From: Candidatus Pantoea floridensis
GTDB taxonomy: Bacteria; Pseudomonadota; Gammaproteobacteria; Enterobacterales; Enterobacteriaceae
Direction of reading: 5' to 3'
DNA length: 64,000 bases
Assembly: GCF_900215435.1 (NCBI RefSeq)
Contig: NZ_OCMY01000001.1
Location: 868,001 to 932,000 of the forward strand
The translations under genes were made by a program, and so were the position numbers. Shown here one piece after another: positions 22,146 to 31,804 of the stretch. The notes under the pieces were generated by a model. The model saw only the letters and a program-made list of their open reading frames with translations, was not told the DNA's origin and searched no databases. Each line of letters starts with the position of its first letter. Within the stretch, counting starts at the first letter, position 1.

Positions 22146-23363
22146 ATGCGCATCATTCACACCGCTGACTGGCATCTTGGCCAGTTCTTTTACAGTAAAA
22201 GTCGCGCCAGGGAACATCAGGCGTTTCTCGACTGGCTGCTGGATCAGATTGTGCAGCATCAGGTGGATGCGCTGATTATCGCCGGCGATCTGTTTGATAC
22301 CGGTTCGCCGCCGAGCTATGCGCGTGAAATGTTTAACCGCTTTGTGGTGGCGCTGCAGCCCTGCGGCTGTCAGCTGGTGGTGCTGGCGGGCAATCACGAT
22401 TCGGTTGCCACCCTGAATGAATCGCGCGAGCTGCTGGCCTGCCTGAATACCCAGGTGATCACCAGCGCCACACCGCAGGGCGAGCAGCAGGTGCTAACGC
22501 TGAAGCAGCGCGATGGCGCGCCGGGCGCGCTGCTGTGCGCCATTCCTTACCTGCGCCCGCGCGATATTCTGCGCAGCCAGGCCGGACAATCCGGGCGCGA
22601 GAAACAGCTTTCGCTGCTGGAAGCGATCGAGCAGCACTACCAGCAGTGCTTTGCCGCCGCCCAGGCGCAGCGCGAGGCGCTGACGAACAAACTGCCCATT
22701 ATCGCCACCGGCCATCTCACCACCGTTGGCGTCACCAAAAGTGACTCGGTGCGCGACATCTATATCGGCACGCTGGATGCCTTCCCGGCGCAGGCGTTTC
22801 CACCGGCTGATTACATCGCGCTCGGCCACATTCATCGCGCACAGCGCATCGCTAACAGCGACCATATTCGCTACAGCGGCTCGCCGATCCCGCTCAGCTT
22901 TGACGAACTTGGGCGTGAAAAGAGCGTGTTTCTACTGGAGTTCAGCGCCACGCTTGATGCCGTTACGCCGTTGACCATTCCACTATTCCAGCCGATGCAG
23001 ATGCTTAAAGGCTCAATGGCGGAGATCGAACATCAGCTGGCGCAGTTCAGCGAGCGTGCCAGCGAACATCCCACCTGGCTGGATATTGAGATCACTACGC
23101 AGGAATATCTCAGCGATTTGCAGCGCCGCATCGAAGCATTAACAGAAAATCTACCGGTTGAAGTGCTGCTGGTGCGCCGCAGCCGCGAACAGCGGCAGCG
23201 CAGCCTGGAACGTCTGGAAAACGAAACCCTGAGCGAATTAAAAGTCGAAGAGGTTTTTGCCCGCCGCCTGGCGCAGGAAGAGCAGCTGGATGCTGAGCAG
23301 GCCGAGCAGCTGACGCTGATGTTCCGCCGCCAGCTTGCAGCGCTGGAGAATCCATCCGCATGA
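22146..23363 (+). CDS. sbcD: exonuclease SbcCD subunit D
   Basis: Mre11-type nuclease that opens hairpin DNA and protein-blocked ends with SbcC. 405 aa. Metallophosphoesterase motifs in order: [29 protein letters not shown], and later TGHLTT and ALGHIHRAQ, which supply the Mn ligands. A C-terminal capping region follows. The stop overlaps the sbcC start (ATGA). It is divergent from phoB, as in E. coli. Confidence 0.98.
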   Translation: MRIIHTADWHLGQFFYSKSRAREHQAFLDWLLDQIVQHQVDALIIAGDLFDTGSPPSYAREMFNRFVVALQPCGCQLVVLAGNHDSVATLNESRELLACLNTQVITSATPQGEQQVLTLKQRDGAPGALLCAIPYLRPRDILRSQAGQSGREKQLSLLEAIEQHYQQCFAAAQAQREALTNKLPIIATGHLTTVGVTKSDSVRDIYIGTLDAFPAQAFPPADYIALGHIHRAQRIANSDHIRYSGSPIPLSFDELGREKSVFLLEFSATLDAVTPLTIPLFQPMQMLKGSMAEIEHQLAQFSERASEHPTWLDIEITTQEYLSDLQRRIEALTENLPVEVLLVRRSREQRQRSLERLENETLSELKVEEVFARRLAQEEQLDAEQAEQLTLMFRRQLAALENPSA

Positions 23364-26300
23364 AAATTTTGACGCTCCGATTTAAAAATCTCAATGCGCT
23401 GCGCGGCGAATGGTTTATCGACTTCCGTCGCGAGCCTTTCGCCAGCAACGGCCTGTTTGCCATTACCGGTGCCACCGGCGCGGGCAAAACGACGCTGCTT
23501 GATGCCATTTGCCTGGCACTTTATCACCAGACGCCGCGCCTTGGCGTGCTGTCGCAAACGCAGAATGAGCTGATCACCCGTGACACCGCCGAATGTCTGG
23601 CAGAAGTGGAATTCGAAATCAAAGGCGAAGCCTGGCGCGCCTTCTGGAGCCAAAACCGCGCGCGCGGGCTGGTTGACGGCAAATTGCAGGCGCCGCGCGT
23701 CGAGCTGGCCCGCGTCGCCGATAATCAAATCATCGCCGATAAAGTGGGCGACAAGTTAAAAGCGATCGAAACCTTATCAGGACTGGATTTTGCCCGCTTT
23801 ACCCGCTCAATGATGCTGTCACAGGGCCAGTTTGCCGCCTTCCTCAATGCGAAACCTGGCGAACGCGCCGAGCTGCTGGAAGAGCTCACCGGCACCGAGA
23901 TCTACGGACAAATTTCGATTCAAATCTACGAACGCTGGCGCAGCGCACGTGGCGAGCTGGAGACGCTGCGCGCCCGCGCGGGCGGCATGTTGCTGCTGGA
24001 TGAAGCGCGACGGGCAGAACTGACGCAGCAGCTGGCGGAGCTGAGCGCTCAGGAAAAAACGTTAAGCGAACAGCTAATACAGGCCCAGCAGCAGCAGCAG
24101 TGGCTGACGCAGTCACAGCAGCTGGCGCAGGAACAGCAGCAGGCCGAACAGGCGCTGCTGAGCGCACAGCAGGCATGGCAGCAGGCCGATAGCGATCGTC
24201 AGCGCCTGGCGCGCGCGGAACCGGCGGAAAAGCTGCGCGATAAACTCCAGCAGCGCGAACGGCTGCAAGCCGATCGGCAAGCTCTGGAACAACACTCACA
24301 GCAGTTGCAGAGCCAGCAGCAGCAAGCCAAAGCGACGCTAGAGCAGAGCGAGAATCACTATCAGGCAGCACAACAGGCGCGTGAGCAAGCGCTACAACAG
24401 CAGCAGCAGCTGGAAACGCTGCTCACCGAGCAGGTCATTCCGCTCGATCACAACATCGCGCATACGGCGCAACAACTTGAGGAACAGCAGCGGCTGCATG
24501 CCCAGCAGCAACTGACACTGCAAAACAGCCAAAGCGCGCTCACCCTGCAACAGCAGGTGAGTGAACGTTTACAGCAGCAGCTGGCGCAGCAGCAGGAATA
24601 TCGTAGCCGCGAAGCGGCGGTGGCCCATTGGGGCGCAGAAATAACCCGCTGGCAGGCCGACATTGCCCGGTTGACCGAACGCGAACAGGCGCTGACACAG
24701 CTGGCTCAAAAACAGCTGCAGCAGCGCAGCCAGCTTGAACAGCTGCAACAGGCGCAGGCACAGCGCGAGCAGGCCGCGCAGCCTCTGCAACAGGCTGAAG
24801 CACAGGCCGCACTGCAACAGCTGCAAGCAGAGCAAGTACTGACTTCGCTTGAGAATGAGCTCAGCAGCTCGCAGCTGCGGACCGCCCTTGCCCAGCATCA
24901 AAAACAGCGTCCAGCGCGCCAACAGCTCACTCTGCTCGCCGCTCAGTGGCAATCGCTACAACCGCAACGCTTACAGCGTCAGCAGAAATTAGCCCAGCTG
25001 CAGCAACAGCATCAGCAAGCAGAGCAGGCGTTGCAGGAGCTGCGCGAGGATTATAAGCGGGAACATCAGGCGCTGCTTGATGTGCGCAGAATCTGCGAGC
25101 TGGAGCGCACCATTGCGCAGCTGGCCGAGGAACGTGCAAAGTTGCAGCCAGATCAGCCCTGCCCGCTGTGTGGCTCATGTCAGCATCCGGCGATTGCGCA
25201 ATATCAGCAGCTTGAACCTGGCGCAAATCAGCAGCGTCTAAACGCGCTGGAAACACGCGTGGCGCAGCTAAAAGAATCCGGTACGGCCAAAGGCGAGCAG
25301 CAGAAACTGTCACTGCAACAGCAGCAGGCATTGCAGCAGGAAATCAGCGAATACGATCGGCAGATTGCGACGGCAGCCACTCAGTGGCAAGCGCTGTGTG
25401 GTGAGCTGGCACTTACCTGCACGCTGGAGCAGCAGGCCGAATTTGCTCAATGGCAGCAGCAGCAGGATGCACAGGAACTGACTCAACAGCAGCAGCTTCA
25501 GGCGCGGGAAGACGCGGTGCGCGCCGCACAGCAGGCGAAGGATGCGCATCTGCAACAGCAGCAGCAGTGGCAACAGCACCAAAACCAGCAGCTATTGGCG
25601 CAGCAGCAGATCGCCAATATCCAGCACGTGCTGGAAGAACATAGCCAGCATGAAAGCAGCGAACGCCATGCGCATCAGCAGCTGGTGCAGCAGCTGTCAC
25701 ACCAGGTAGAGCAGCATCAGCTCAGCCTGCCAGAGCCGACCGCGCGCGATAGCTGGCTCGACGCACTACAGCAGCGCTGGAGGAAATGGCAGGATAGTGA
25801 GCGGTTGCTAGCTGAATTGCAGCCACAGCGGGCAAAAGCCGAGAGCGAACGCAGCAACCTGCAACAGAATCTGGAACGTGAACAGCGGCGCAGCGCTGAG
25901 CTACAGCAAACGCTCAGCGCCTTGCAGCAACAACAGCAGCAATTGCAGCAGCAACGTCAGCAGCTGTTTGGCGAGCAATCAGTGGCGACAGCGCGTCAGC
26001 AGCAGCATGCCGCCCTGCAACAGTGTGAACAGGCGCTGGCGCAGCATTTGCAGCAATGGCAACAGGCGCAAAGCGCGCTGCACGGCCTGAAGGGGCAGTG
26101 TGAGCAAATTGCCGCGCAGCAGCAGACGTTGCATGATCGCGTAGCCGCGGCTGAAGTCGCCCTGCAGGCGGCGCTACAGCAGAGTGATTTTGCTGATGAA
26201 GCCGCGCTGCGTGCCGCACTGCTGGAGGAAAGCGAGGTGCAGCAGCTGCGTCAGCGGCTGCAAACGCTTGAGCAGCAGCGTCAGCAGCAGTTCACGCTAC

Positions 26301-27037
26301 ACGAGCAGCTCACCCTGCGACAAGCCGCACATCAGCAGCAGCGTCCGGCGGATCTCCGCGATGACACCGCCGCCAACATCCAGCAGCAGCTGGAACAGCT
26401 GCGTATTGCGCTGCGCGACAATGCCCGTCAGCAGGGTGAAGCGCAGCAGCAATTGCAGAGCGATGCCGAACAGCGTCAACAGCAGCAGGCGCTGCTGGCA
26501 CACATCGCCGCCGGGGAAGTGGAGCTTGCACAGCTTGGTCGCCTGAACGATCTGGTCGGCTCGGCTAAAGGCGATAAATTCCGCCGTTTCGCGCAGGGGT
26601 TGACGCTTGATCACCTGGTATGGCTGGCGAACCGGCAGCTGGATCGTTTGCATGGTCGCTACCTGCTGCAACGCCGCATCAGCGAGGAGCTGGAGTTGCA
26701 AGTGGTGGATACCTGGCAGGCGGATGCCACGCGCGATACGCGCACGCTGTCGGGTGGTGAGAGTTTCCTGGTAAGTCTGGCGCTAGCGCTGGCGTTATCC
26801 GATTTGGTCAGCCATAAAACGCGTATCGAATCGCTGTTCCTCGATGAGGGCTTCGGCACGCTGGATGCCGAGACGCTGGATACCGCGCTGGATGCGCTCG
26901 ACGCGTTAAACGCCAGCGGCAAAACCATCGGCGTGATTAGCCATGTTGAAGCGATGAAAGAGCGCATTCCCGTGCAGATTAGAGTGCGCAAGATGAACGG
27001 ATTGGGTTACAGCAAGCTGGAGCTGCCGGGCGAGTAA
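23360..27037 (+). CDS. sbcC: exonuclease SbcCD subunit C (Rad50-like ATPase)
   Basis: SMC-like ATPase partner of SbcD. Walker [21 protein letters not shown] lies near residue 35. Long coiled-coil arms flank a zinc hook CPLCGSC at about residue 600. The C-terminal [18 protein letters not shown] signature and [12 protein letters not shown] Walker B complete the ATPase. At 1225 aa it is about 180 residues longer than the 1048 aa E. coli protein. The arms are extremely glutamine-rich, with many CAG/CAA runs. Confidence 0.98.
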   Translation: MKILTLRFKNLNALRGEWFIDFRREPFASNGLFAITGATGAGKTTLLDAICLALYHQTPRLGVLSQTQNELITRDTAECLAEVEFEIKGEAWRAFWSQNRARGLVDGKLQAPRVELARVADNQIIADKVGDKLKAIETLSGLDFARFTRSMMLSQGQFAAFLNAKPGERAELLEELTGTEIYGQISIQIYERWRSARGELETLRARAGGMLLLDEARRAELTQQLAELSAQEKTLSEQLIQAQQQQQWLTQSQQLAQEQQQAEQALLSAQQAWQQADSDRQRLARAEPAEKLRDKLQQRERLQADRQALEQHSQQLQSQQQQAKATLEQSENHYQAAQQAREQALQQQQQLETLLTEQVIPLDHNIAHTAQQLEEQQRLHAQQQLTLQNSQSALTLQQQVSERLQQQLAQQQEYRSREAAVAHWGAEITRWQADIARLTEREQALTQLAQKQLQQRSQLEQLQQAQAQREQAAQPLQQAEAQAALQQLQAEQVLTSLENELSSSQLRTALAQHQKQRPARQQLTLLAAQWQSLQPQRLQRQQKLAQLQQQHQQAEQALQELREDYKREHQALLDVRRICELERTIAQLAEERAKLQPDQPCPLCGSCQHPAIAQYQQLEPGANQQRLNALETRVAQLKESGTAKGEQQKLSLQQQQALQQEISEYDRQIATAATQWQALCGELALTCTLEQQAEFAQWQQQQDAQELTQQQQLQAREDAVRAAQQAKDAHLQQQQQWQQHQNQQLLAQQQIANIQHVLEEHSQHESSERHAHQQLVQQLSHQVEQHQLSLPEPTARDSWLDALQQRWRKWQDSERLLAELQPQRAKAESERSNLQQNLEREQRRSAELQQTLSALQQQQQQLQQQRQQLFGEQSVATARQQQHAALQQCEQALAQHLQQWQQAQSALHGLKGQCEQIAAQQQTLHDRVAAAEVALQAALQQSDFADEAALRAALLEESEVQQLRQRLQTLEQQRQQQFTLHEQLTLRQAAHQQQRPADLRDDTAANIQQQLEQLRIALRDNARQQGEAQQQLQSDAEQRQQQQALLAHIAAGEVELAQLGRLNDLVGSAKGDKFRRFAQGLTLDHLVWLANRQLDRLHGRYLLQRRISEELELQVVDTWQADATRDTRTLSGGESFLVSLALALALSDLVSHKTRIESLFLDEGFGTLDAETLDTALDALDALNASGKTIGVISHVEAMKERIPVQIRVRKMNGLGYSKLELPGE

Positions 27038-27040
27038 ACC

Positions 27041-27093
27041 AGGTCGTCATAAATGGCGACCTTACGAAGGGTGCGCATTGCTGCGCACCTGGT
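27041..27093. repeat. mosaic palindromic repeat after sbcC
   Basis: An A-type core (AGGTCGTCAT/AATGGCGACC, one mismatch) joined to a B-type core GGTGCGCATTGCTGCGCACC, followed by TGGTTTTTACC. It lies between convergent sbcC and the GNA1162-like gene and could terminate sbcC. Confidence 0.8.
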
Positions 27094-27095
27094 TT

Positions 27096-27752
27096 TTACC
27101 TTACGGTCGCCAACTTATAGCGCGGGCCGACCAGTAAACCGCCCTGCTCGTTTTGCGCTAACAGGCGAGCGCTGGTAACGCCGGCAATGGTATGGGCTTT
27201 ATCCGAGACATTGCTGGAAATCTGCTTGATGGCGGCCGACACCAGCATGCCGATAAGGCCGCCGTTGTTATTGTTGTTGTCTTCCGCATCGCTGGCGGTG
27301 GCAACGCCCTGCCAAATCTCTTTACCCGTGCGCAAATCCACCAGACGCGCCGTCGCCGATACGGTAGTGACGCTCTGGATCACCTGATAGCTGCTGCCGT
27401 AATCGTTAACGGAAATATAAAGTGCACTGTCCGCATGGAAAATATCGTGCAGGCGCTGTGGGCTAACCGCTTGAATTTCATGACCGTTAGTCAATCCATT
27501 CTGCTGGAAAGTTTCATCCACCACCGCGACCGGGAACACGTAATAGCCCGCCTCTGCCAGCGGTTCGGTTACCAGCGACGTGAAACTGCTCGCCGCGTTC
27601 ACATCAGGAGCTTTGTTATCTGCCGGCAATACCAAAATAGAGGCGGGTTTGCTGGCGCGGAATGCGCTGTAGTCGTAGGGTTTTTTATGCGGTGCACAGC
27701 CGGTCAGCAGCAGTGCCGCCAGCACGCCACAAGCAGCAATGAGTTTCTTCAT
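27096..27752 (-). CDS. GNA1162-family (DUF799) lipoprotein
   Basis: Predicted outer-membrane lipoprotein of the neisserial GNA1162/DUF799 type. Signal MKKLIAACGVLAALLLTGC with an LTGC lipobox. The body has SILVLPADNKAPDVNAASSF and ARLVDLRTGKEIWQGVATA. 218 aa. The start codon overlaps the DUF4810 stop by 4 bases, so the operon csgG-like, DUF4810, GNA1162 is tightly coupled. Members are thought to help move or anchor envelope material through the CsgG-like channel; the substrate is unknown. Confidence 0.87.
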   Translation of the reverse strand: MKKLIAACGVLAALLLTGCAPHKKPYDYSAFRASKPASILVLPADNKAPDVNAASSFTSLVTEPLAEAGYYVFPVAVVDETFQQNGLTNGHEIQAVSPQRLHDIFHADSALYISVNDYGSSYQVIQSVTTVSATARLVDLRTGKEIWQGVATASDAEDNNNNNGGLIGMLVSAAIKQISSNVSDKAHTIAGVTSARLLAQNEQGGLLVGPRYKLATVR

Positions 27753-28108
27753 TGTGCAACTCCTTGTTTTTTCTTCATCAGAAAGTCCATATAGGGGGCA
27801 GATTCCGGGAACAGCTGTTTTTCGGTAGCAAACTGTCCGAAGGCTTTATCGGTAGCACCGGTTTTGGCATACAGCAGCCCCAGCTGCGCGTGCAGACCCG
27901 GTGCGACCGGCTTATTAACGGCCCTGGCTTTTTCGATATCCAGATTCAGCGCGTCGATCTGCTTCTGCGGATCGCTATCTTTTTTGTAGTAGCTGTAGAT
28001 CTGCTGCTGGTAATCACCCCAGTAATAGATCGGCTCCGGTGCTTTAGGCGCACAACCCGCCAGCACGCCTGCGGCGATCAGTGCCGCACTCAGTTGCAAC
28101 ATTTTCAT
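27749..28108 (-). CDS. DUF4810 lipoprotein
   Basis: Small predicted lipoprotein, 119 aa. Signal ending in GVLAGCAPK. YYWGDYQQQIYSYYKKD follows the lipid site, then a helical TPR-like segment (APGLHAQLGLLYAKTGATDK) and a Lys-rich end. The ATG at 28108 is preferred to an upstream in-frame codon because it gives a clean signal peptide. It sits between the CsgG-like and GNA1162-like genes, with 11 and -4 base spacing. Confidence 0.85.
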   Translation of the reverse strand: MKMLQLSAALIAAGVLAGCAPKAPEPIYYWGDYQQQIYSYYKKDSDPQKQIDALNLDIEKARAVNKPVAPGLHAQLGLLYAKTGATDKAFGQFATEKQLFPESAPYMDFLMKKKQGVAQ

Positions 28109-28119
28109 GCTCAATATCC

Positions 28120-28797
28120 TTATTTCGCTGGACGCCATGCGCCGCTGTTAATGCCATCCACTAAGTGATCCACCGCTTCACGGATCGCCAAATCCATCAC
28201 TTTGCCATTCAGCGTAGAGTCATAGCTGGCGGTGCCACCAAAGCCAATGATCTCACGTGCCGACAGCTGGTATTCACCGGCACCTTGCGCGCTATACACC
28301 ACTTCGGACGTGGTCACATCCACCACGTTCAGGTTCACTTTGGCGTACGCGACCTGGCTCTTACCACGACCGAGGATGCCCCACAGCTGCTGATCGCCCA
28401 CTTCTTTGCGACCAAACTCAGTAATATCACCGGTGATGATGTAGCTGGCACCCTTGATATTCTGCTCGCTCTTTTTAAAGCCCGCTTCCTGCTGCAACTC
28501 TTTCAGGTTGCTACGATCCAGCACGTTGAAGCGATTGGTCTGCTGCAAATGCGTAACCAGAATGGTTTTTGACTGATTGCCGAGACGATCAACACCATCT
28601 GAGAAGATGCCATTCATATACGAGGAACGGTTATCGAACTGTCCAACGGCAATCGGGCTGCGTACGCCTTGATACGCAGGCTGGCTGGCCGCACGTACCT
28701 GTGGCGCTTCAATGGCGCGTGACGATTCGGTGGCACAGCCGCTAATCAGCGTCGCGCTTAACAAGGAGAGTGCCGCAAGGGCATATTTTTTCTGCAT
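28120..28797 (-). CDS. CsgG/HfaB-family lipoprotein
   Basis: Outer-membrane lipoprotein related to the CsgG secretion channel. Signal MQKKYALAALSLLSATLISGC with an ISGC lipobox; then SPIAVGQFDNRSSYMNGIFSDG, a LVTHLQQTNRFNVLDRSNL segment with the CsgG nucleotide-binding-like fold, and YIITGDITEFG. 225 aa. First gene of a three-lipoprotein operon. No curli subunit or CsgE/F homologue is nearby, so it is not the curli system. Confidence 0.88.
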   Translation of the reverse strand: MQKKYALAALSLLSATLISGCATESSRAIEAPQVRAASQPAYQGVRSPIAVGQFDNRSSYMNGIFSDGVDRLGNQSKTILVTHLQQTNRFNVLDRSNLKELQQEAGFKKSEQNIKGASYIITGDITEFGRKEVGDQQLWGILGRGKSQVAYAKVNLNVVDVTTSEVVYSAQGAGEYQLSAREIIGFGGTASYDSTLNGKVMDLAIREAVDHLVDGINSGAWRPAK

Positions 28798-28950
28798 TTC
28801 TAATCCATGAATCAAGAAGGGATAACACCGCAAGACTGCGGCAAATTCTGGTTCTGCCGACTGTCAGAGTAATGCCATAGCATTGATTGAGTCGGTCTGT
28901 AGACTGTCGGCAGAGCGAGAGAAAACCTTTAGTGAAAAATAGGCATATTA

Positions 28951-29370
28951 ATGAATTTAATTAATAGAATGACGGGATTATTGGGCGGGTTAATGATTAT
29001 TGCTTTACTAAGTGCCTGCCAGCATTCTCAGCCAAAGCAACAGGATAGCATCGTCAATCTGTGCCAGCCGCAGAGCGAGCCGGGCAGCGCATCCTGTAAA
29101 TGGGCTGATGAGATGCAGCATCAGCTTAACCAGCATTTCCGCGATGCCCCGCGTTATGCTGGTCAGCAATGTCTGGTGCGTCTGGAGTGGCAAACCAGCG
29201 GGCGCTATGCGGTGACCCAGACGCAAGGCGATGAAACGCTGTGCCTGCGCGCCTGGCAACTAATTGGCCAAACCAAAGATCTACCGCCCCCGCCCGATCG
29301 CAAACAACCGGCGTGGTTCGGTTTTGCCCCTAGCTCGCCAGCCCATCCTGGCGCCACTGGCGCGGGCTGA
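28951..29370 (+). CDS. lipoprotein with TolA C-terminal-like domain
   Basis: 139 aa lipoprotein: signal with membrane-like GLLGGLMIIALLSACQH and an LSAC lipobox. Residues about 48-118 resemble TolA domain III: WADEMQHQLNQHFRDAPRYA, GQQCLVRLEWQTSGRYAV, GDETLCLRAW, then LPPPPDR, with the two conserved Cys. TolA itself is much longer and inner-membrane bound. Divergent from the CsgG operon. Its 3' end overlaps the convergent AraC gene by 41 bases. Function unknown. Confidence 0.8.
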   Translation: MNLINRMTGLLGGLMIIALLSACQHSQPKQQDSIVNLCQPQSEPGSASCKWADEMQHQLNQHFRDAPRYAGQQCLVRLEWQTSGRYAVTQTQGDETLCLRAWQLIGQTKDLPPPPDRKQPAWFGFAPSSPAHPGATGAG

Positions 29371-30391
29371 TGCCAAACCAGCGGCGGAAGGCGCGTGAAA
29401 AGGCGCTGACTTCGGAGTAACCGAGCAGCAGCGCCATTTCCGAGATCGGCAGCTGCTTTTGTTGCAGATAATGCGTGGCCATCTCACAGCGCACCTTATC
29501 CACCAGCGCCGTGAAGCTGATCCCCTCTTCGCGCAGTCGCCGTTGCAGCGACCAGCTCGACAGCCCCATTTTTTCAGCAATCTCTTCCAGCACCGGTTCG
29601 CCCTGCATCAATGAGAGATGGATCTGCGAGCGCGCCTGTTCCACCACGCTTTGCAGGCTGGCAGAACTGTTAAGGCGACGAATGGCATCCTGCATCACCA
29701 TCAGCAGCATCGGATCCTGCTCTGGCATGGTGCGCAACAGATCGCGCTTCGGGATCAATAAGGAGTTAAACGGCTGATCAAACCACACGGGCGCATCAAA
29801 GACTTTGCAGTGCTCGTGCCACTGTTCAGGACGCGGATGTTCGAAATGTACCTCGCGCGGCGCCCAGTTTCTCCCCGCAACGTGGCGGATCAAATTGAGG
29901 AACATGCCGAGCGTCAGCTCTGCATCCTGACGCCGCGACAGAATGGCGCCGTGGCGCACCTGGTAATCGAGCCGCCAGCAGTCGCCCTTATCCACCAGCC
30001 GCGTCAGCGTATCATGCTGGTGCCACGGAAAGGCATTCACTACGTTATGCAGCGCCTGCTCCAGCGTCGGCGAGCACAGGCCGATATAACCAATCAGGCC
30101 TAATGACTGCGGTTTGAACTGCTTGCCGTAATGCAAACCGAAGTTATCAAAACCGGAGTGACGTGCCGCCTCCTCCATCACGCGACAATAGTTCACCAAC
30201 CCCAGACTTAACGTTGGGCTTGCCAACAGCTCTGAGTTAATCCCGCTGATACCGAAGATGCGATCGACATCGCCGCCCTTGTCCGTAATAAACGCGCTAA
30301 GTCCAGTGGCCGCCGCCGCCAGCACGCCACGGTTGCTGGCGCTGACGGATAACGCGCTAAACGCTGCCGTCGGTGTCATCATTGATTGCAT
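29330..30391 (-). CDS. AraC-family transcriptional regulator
   Basis: 353 aa. The N-terminal half is an Arabinose_bd-type ligand domain (GFDNFGLHYGKQFKPQSLGL, LIGYIGLCSPTLEQAL). The C-terminal half has two helix-turn-helix motifs (EIAEKMGLSSWSLQRRLREE and SEMALLLGYSEVSAFSRAFR). The upstream frame is longer, but ATG 30391 has a GAGGTTCTA ribosome site. It is followed upstream by the kinase/permease pair, whose shared promoter has phased repeats that it may bind. Confidence 0.9.
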   Translation of the reverse strand: MQSMMTPTAAFSALSVSASNRGVLAAAATGLSAFITDKGGDVDRIFGISGINSELLASPTLSLGLVNYCRVMEEAARHSGFDNFGLHYGKQFKPQSLGLIGYIGLCSPTLEQALHNVVNAFPWHQHDTLTRLVDKGDCWRLDYQVRHGAILSRRQDAELTLGMFLNLIRHVAGRNWAPREVHFEHPRPEQWHEHCKVFDAPVWFDQPFNSLLIPKRDLLRTMPEQDPMLLMVMQDAIRRLNSSASLQSVVEQARSQIHLSLMQGEPVLEEIAEKMGLSSWSLQRRLREEGISFTALVDKVRCEMATHYLQQKQLPISEMALLLGYSEVSAFSRAFRRWFGISPRQWRQDGLAS

Positions 30392-30474
30392 TAGAACCTC
30401 ACAGGGTGGCGTGAATGAAACAGGTGGAGGATTCCAGCAATTTTCATACCAGGCGGATGATCTGCGGGTTTTGT

Positions 30475-30499
30475 CGTAGGGTCGCCATTGATGGCGACC
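30475..30499. repeat. single A-type palindrome between AraC and kinase genes
   Basis: CGTAGGGTCGCCATTGATGGCGACC: a perfect 9-bp-arm core GGTCGCCAT/ATGGCGACC with the usual CGTA leader. It lies in the 151-base gap ahead of the AraC gene and after the kinase stop. Confidence 0.8.
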
Positions 30500-30542
30500 A
30501 CCATTGCGCCGCGGCAGCGCAAAGCTGCTCACTGCTGGTGCA

Positions 30543-31547
30543 TCAAACGCCGAGCGGCAGCTGATTGGTTTCCAGATAACGGCGGCAAAGCCGTACCGAA
30601 TGATCGGCCCACTGCGGCCCCAGACTCCGCGCCATGTCGGTTTCCGCGTGCGATCCCATCCACGCTGTCATCTGAATACGCCGCTGGATCAGCAGCGTCG
30701 GCACCAGCGCCATCTCTTCATCGCTGATGTGGGCCACTTTTTCATAGCCGAGGATCCAGTTATCTACCCATTCGGCAGCGCGTGGATGGTGCTCGACAAA
30801 ACTGACCGCCGCCGCCAGATCGTGCAGATACCAGCCGAGCCCGCAGTCATCAAAATCGATCACCCGCGTTTCGCCCTTGTGCAGCAGCAGATTGGTTAAA
30901 CGCAGATCGGCGTGGATCAAACCATAACGATCCGCGCCTTTGCCAAAGCCCTGCAGCTCTTGCCCCACTCGCGCCACCGCCTCCGCAACGATGCCGTGAT
31001 CGGCCGGATTAAGATTCGGCGCATCCTGCCAGCGTCCCCAATGGCTGCGATCGCTGACCATGGTGTGATGATCCCAAATGATGCGCTGGAAAGCGGCCGG
31101 TTTCTGCCAGCTACGGCTGTGCTGATGCAGGCGGGCGGTAATCTGTCCCAGCTGCTGAAAGGCTTTGGGATCGACATCGGTAGTTGGCATCTCCCCCTCG
31201 ATCCAATGGAACAGCACCGCGTAGCGCTCGCCGCCATCCGCCATCGGCAGCGTTAGCACGGTTTCACCCTCGCTGGTGGGGATCGCCTGCGGCACCATAA
31301 TCCCGGTATCGCGAAGCGCATCCAGCCACAGCAGTTCGCTCAGAATATCTGCTTTGCTGTGATAATTAGGACGATGCAGCCGCAGCGCATAACGCTTGCC
31401 CGCCGCCATCAATAAGAAAGTGGCATTTTCAGAACGACACAGGAGCTTCAGCTCCCCGCACAGCGCGGCAGGAAAACGGGCCAGCGCCTGGTGCGCCAAT
31501 AAGGTGATTTCCGCGTCGGTTAAGGTATCGGATTGTTCGGCACTCAT
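30543..31547 (-). CDS. APH/choline-kinase-fold phosphotransferase
   Basis: 334 aa cytosolic kinase-like protein. ATP-side motif GKRYALRLHRPNYHSKADIL; catalytic loop YGLIHADLRLTNLL (HxDxxxxN) and metal motif VIDFDDCGLGWYLHD. No membrane segment. It is divergent from an ethanolamine-type permease, sharing a 257-base regulatory region. Amino alcohols such as ethanolamine are therefore the best-supported substrates, but homoserine, hydroxylysine or other hydroxyl amines are possible in this family. Confidence 0.85.
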   Translation of the reverse strand: MSAEQSDTLTDAEITLLAHQALARFPAALCGELKLLCRSENATFLLMAAGKRYALRLHRPNYHSKADILSELLWLDALRDTGIMVPQAIPTSEGETVLTLPMADGGERYAVLFHWIEGEMPTTDVDPKAFQQLGQITARLHQHSRSWQKPAAFQRIIWDHHTMVSDRSHWGRWQDAPNLNPADHGIVAEAVARVGQELQGFGKGADRYGLIHADLRLTNLLLHKGETRVIDFDDCGLGWYLHDLAAAVSFVEHHPRAAEWVDNWILGYEKVAHISDEEMALVPTLLIQRRIQMTAWMGSHAETDMARSLGPQWADHSVRLCRRYLETNQLPLGV

Positions 31548-31606
31548 TCATCAGTCTCCAGCATCAAGCACGTGTTATCAGCATGGAATGACGTCGTCCT
31601 GACCGC

Positions 31607-31677
31607 TTGACCGCAGACAACCCAAAGTTGACCGCAGCGTGCATCTGGCACTTTTCTTGCCGCAGAGTTGACCGTGG
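31607..31677. promoter_or_regulatory. phased direct repeats between kinase and permease genes
   Basis: TTGACCGCAG at 31607 and 31628 and TTGACCGTGG at 31668: starts are 21 and 40 bases apart, about two and four helical turns. A degenerate CTGACCG abuts at 31599. This is the layout of AraC-family binding half-sites. Confidence 0.6.
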
Positions 31678-31804
31678 AGGACAAAACTCACTGCGCCCGC
31701 GTCAAGTTTTCCCGCATAAGGCGGCGGCATTATCACTTCACTGTAGCGCAAACAATAAAAAAGCGCGGTGAAGCTGCCGCACCAACAATGACGACGGGGA
31801 GAAG

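Noticed and set aside
24060-26500. Dense CAG/CAA repetition suggesting a microsatellite or CRISPR-like array
   Set aside because: It encodes the Gln-rich SbcC coiled coil in one unbroken frame; there are no regular spacers.
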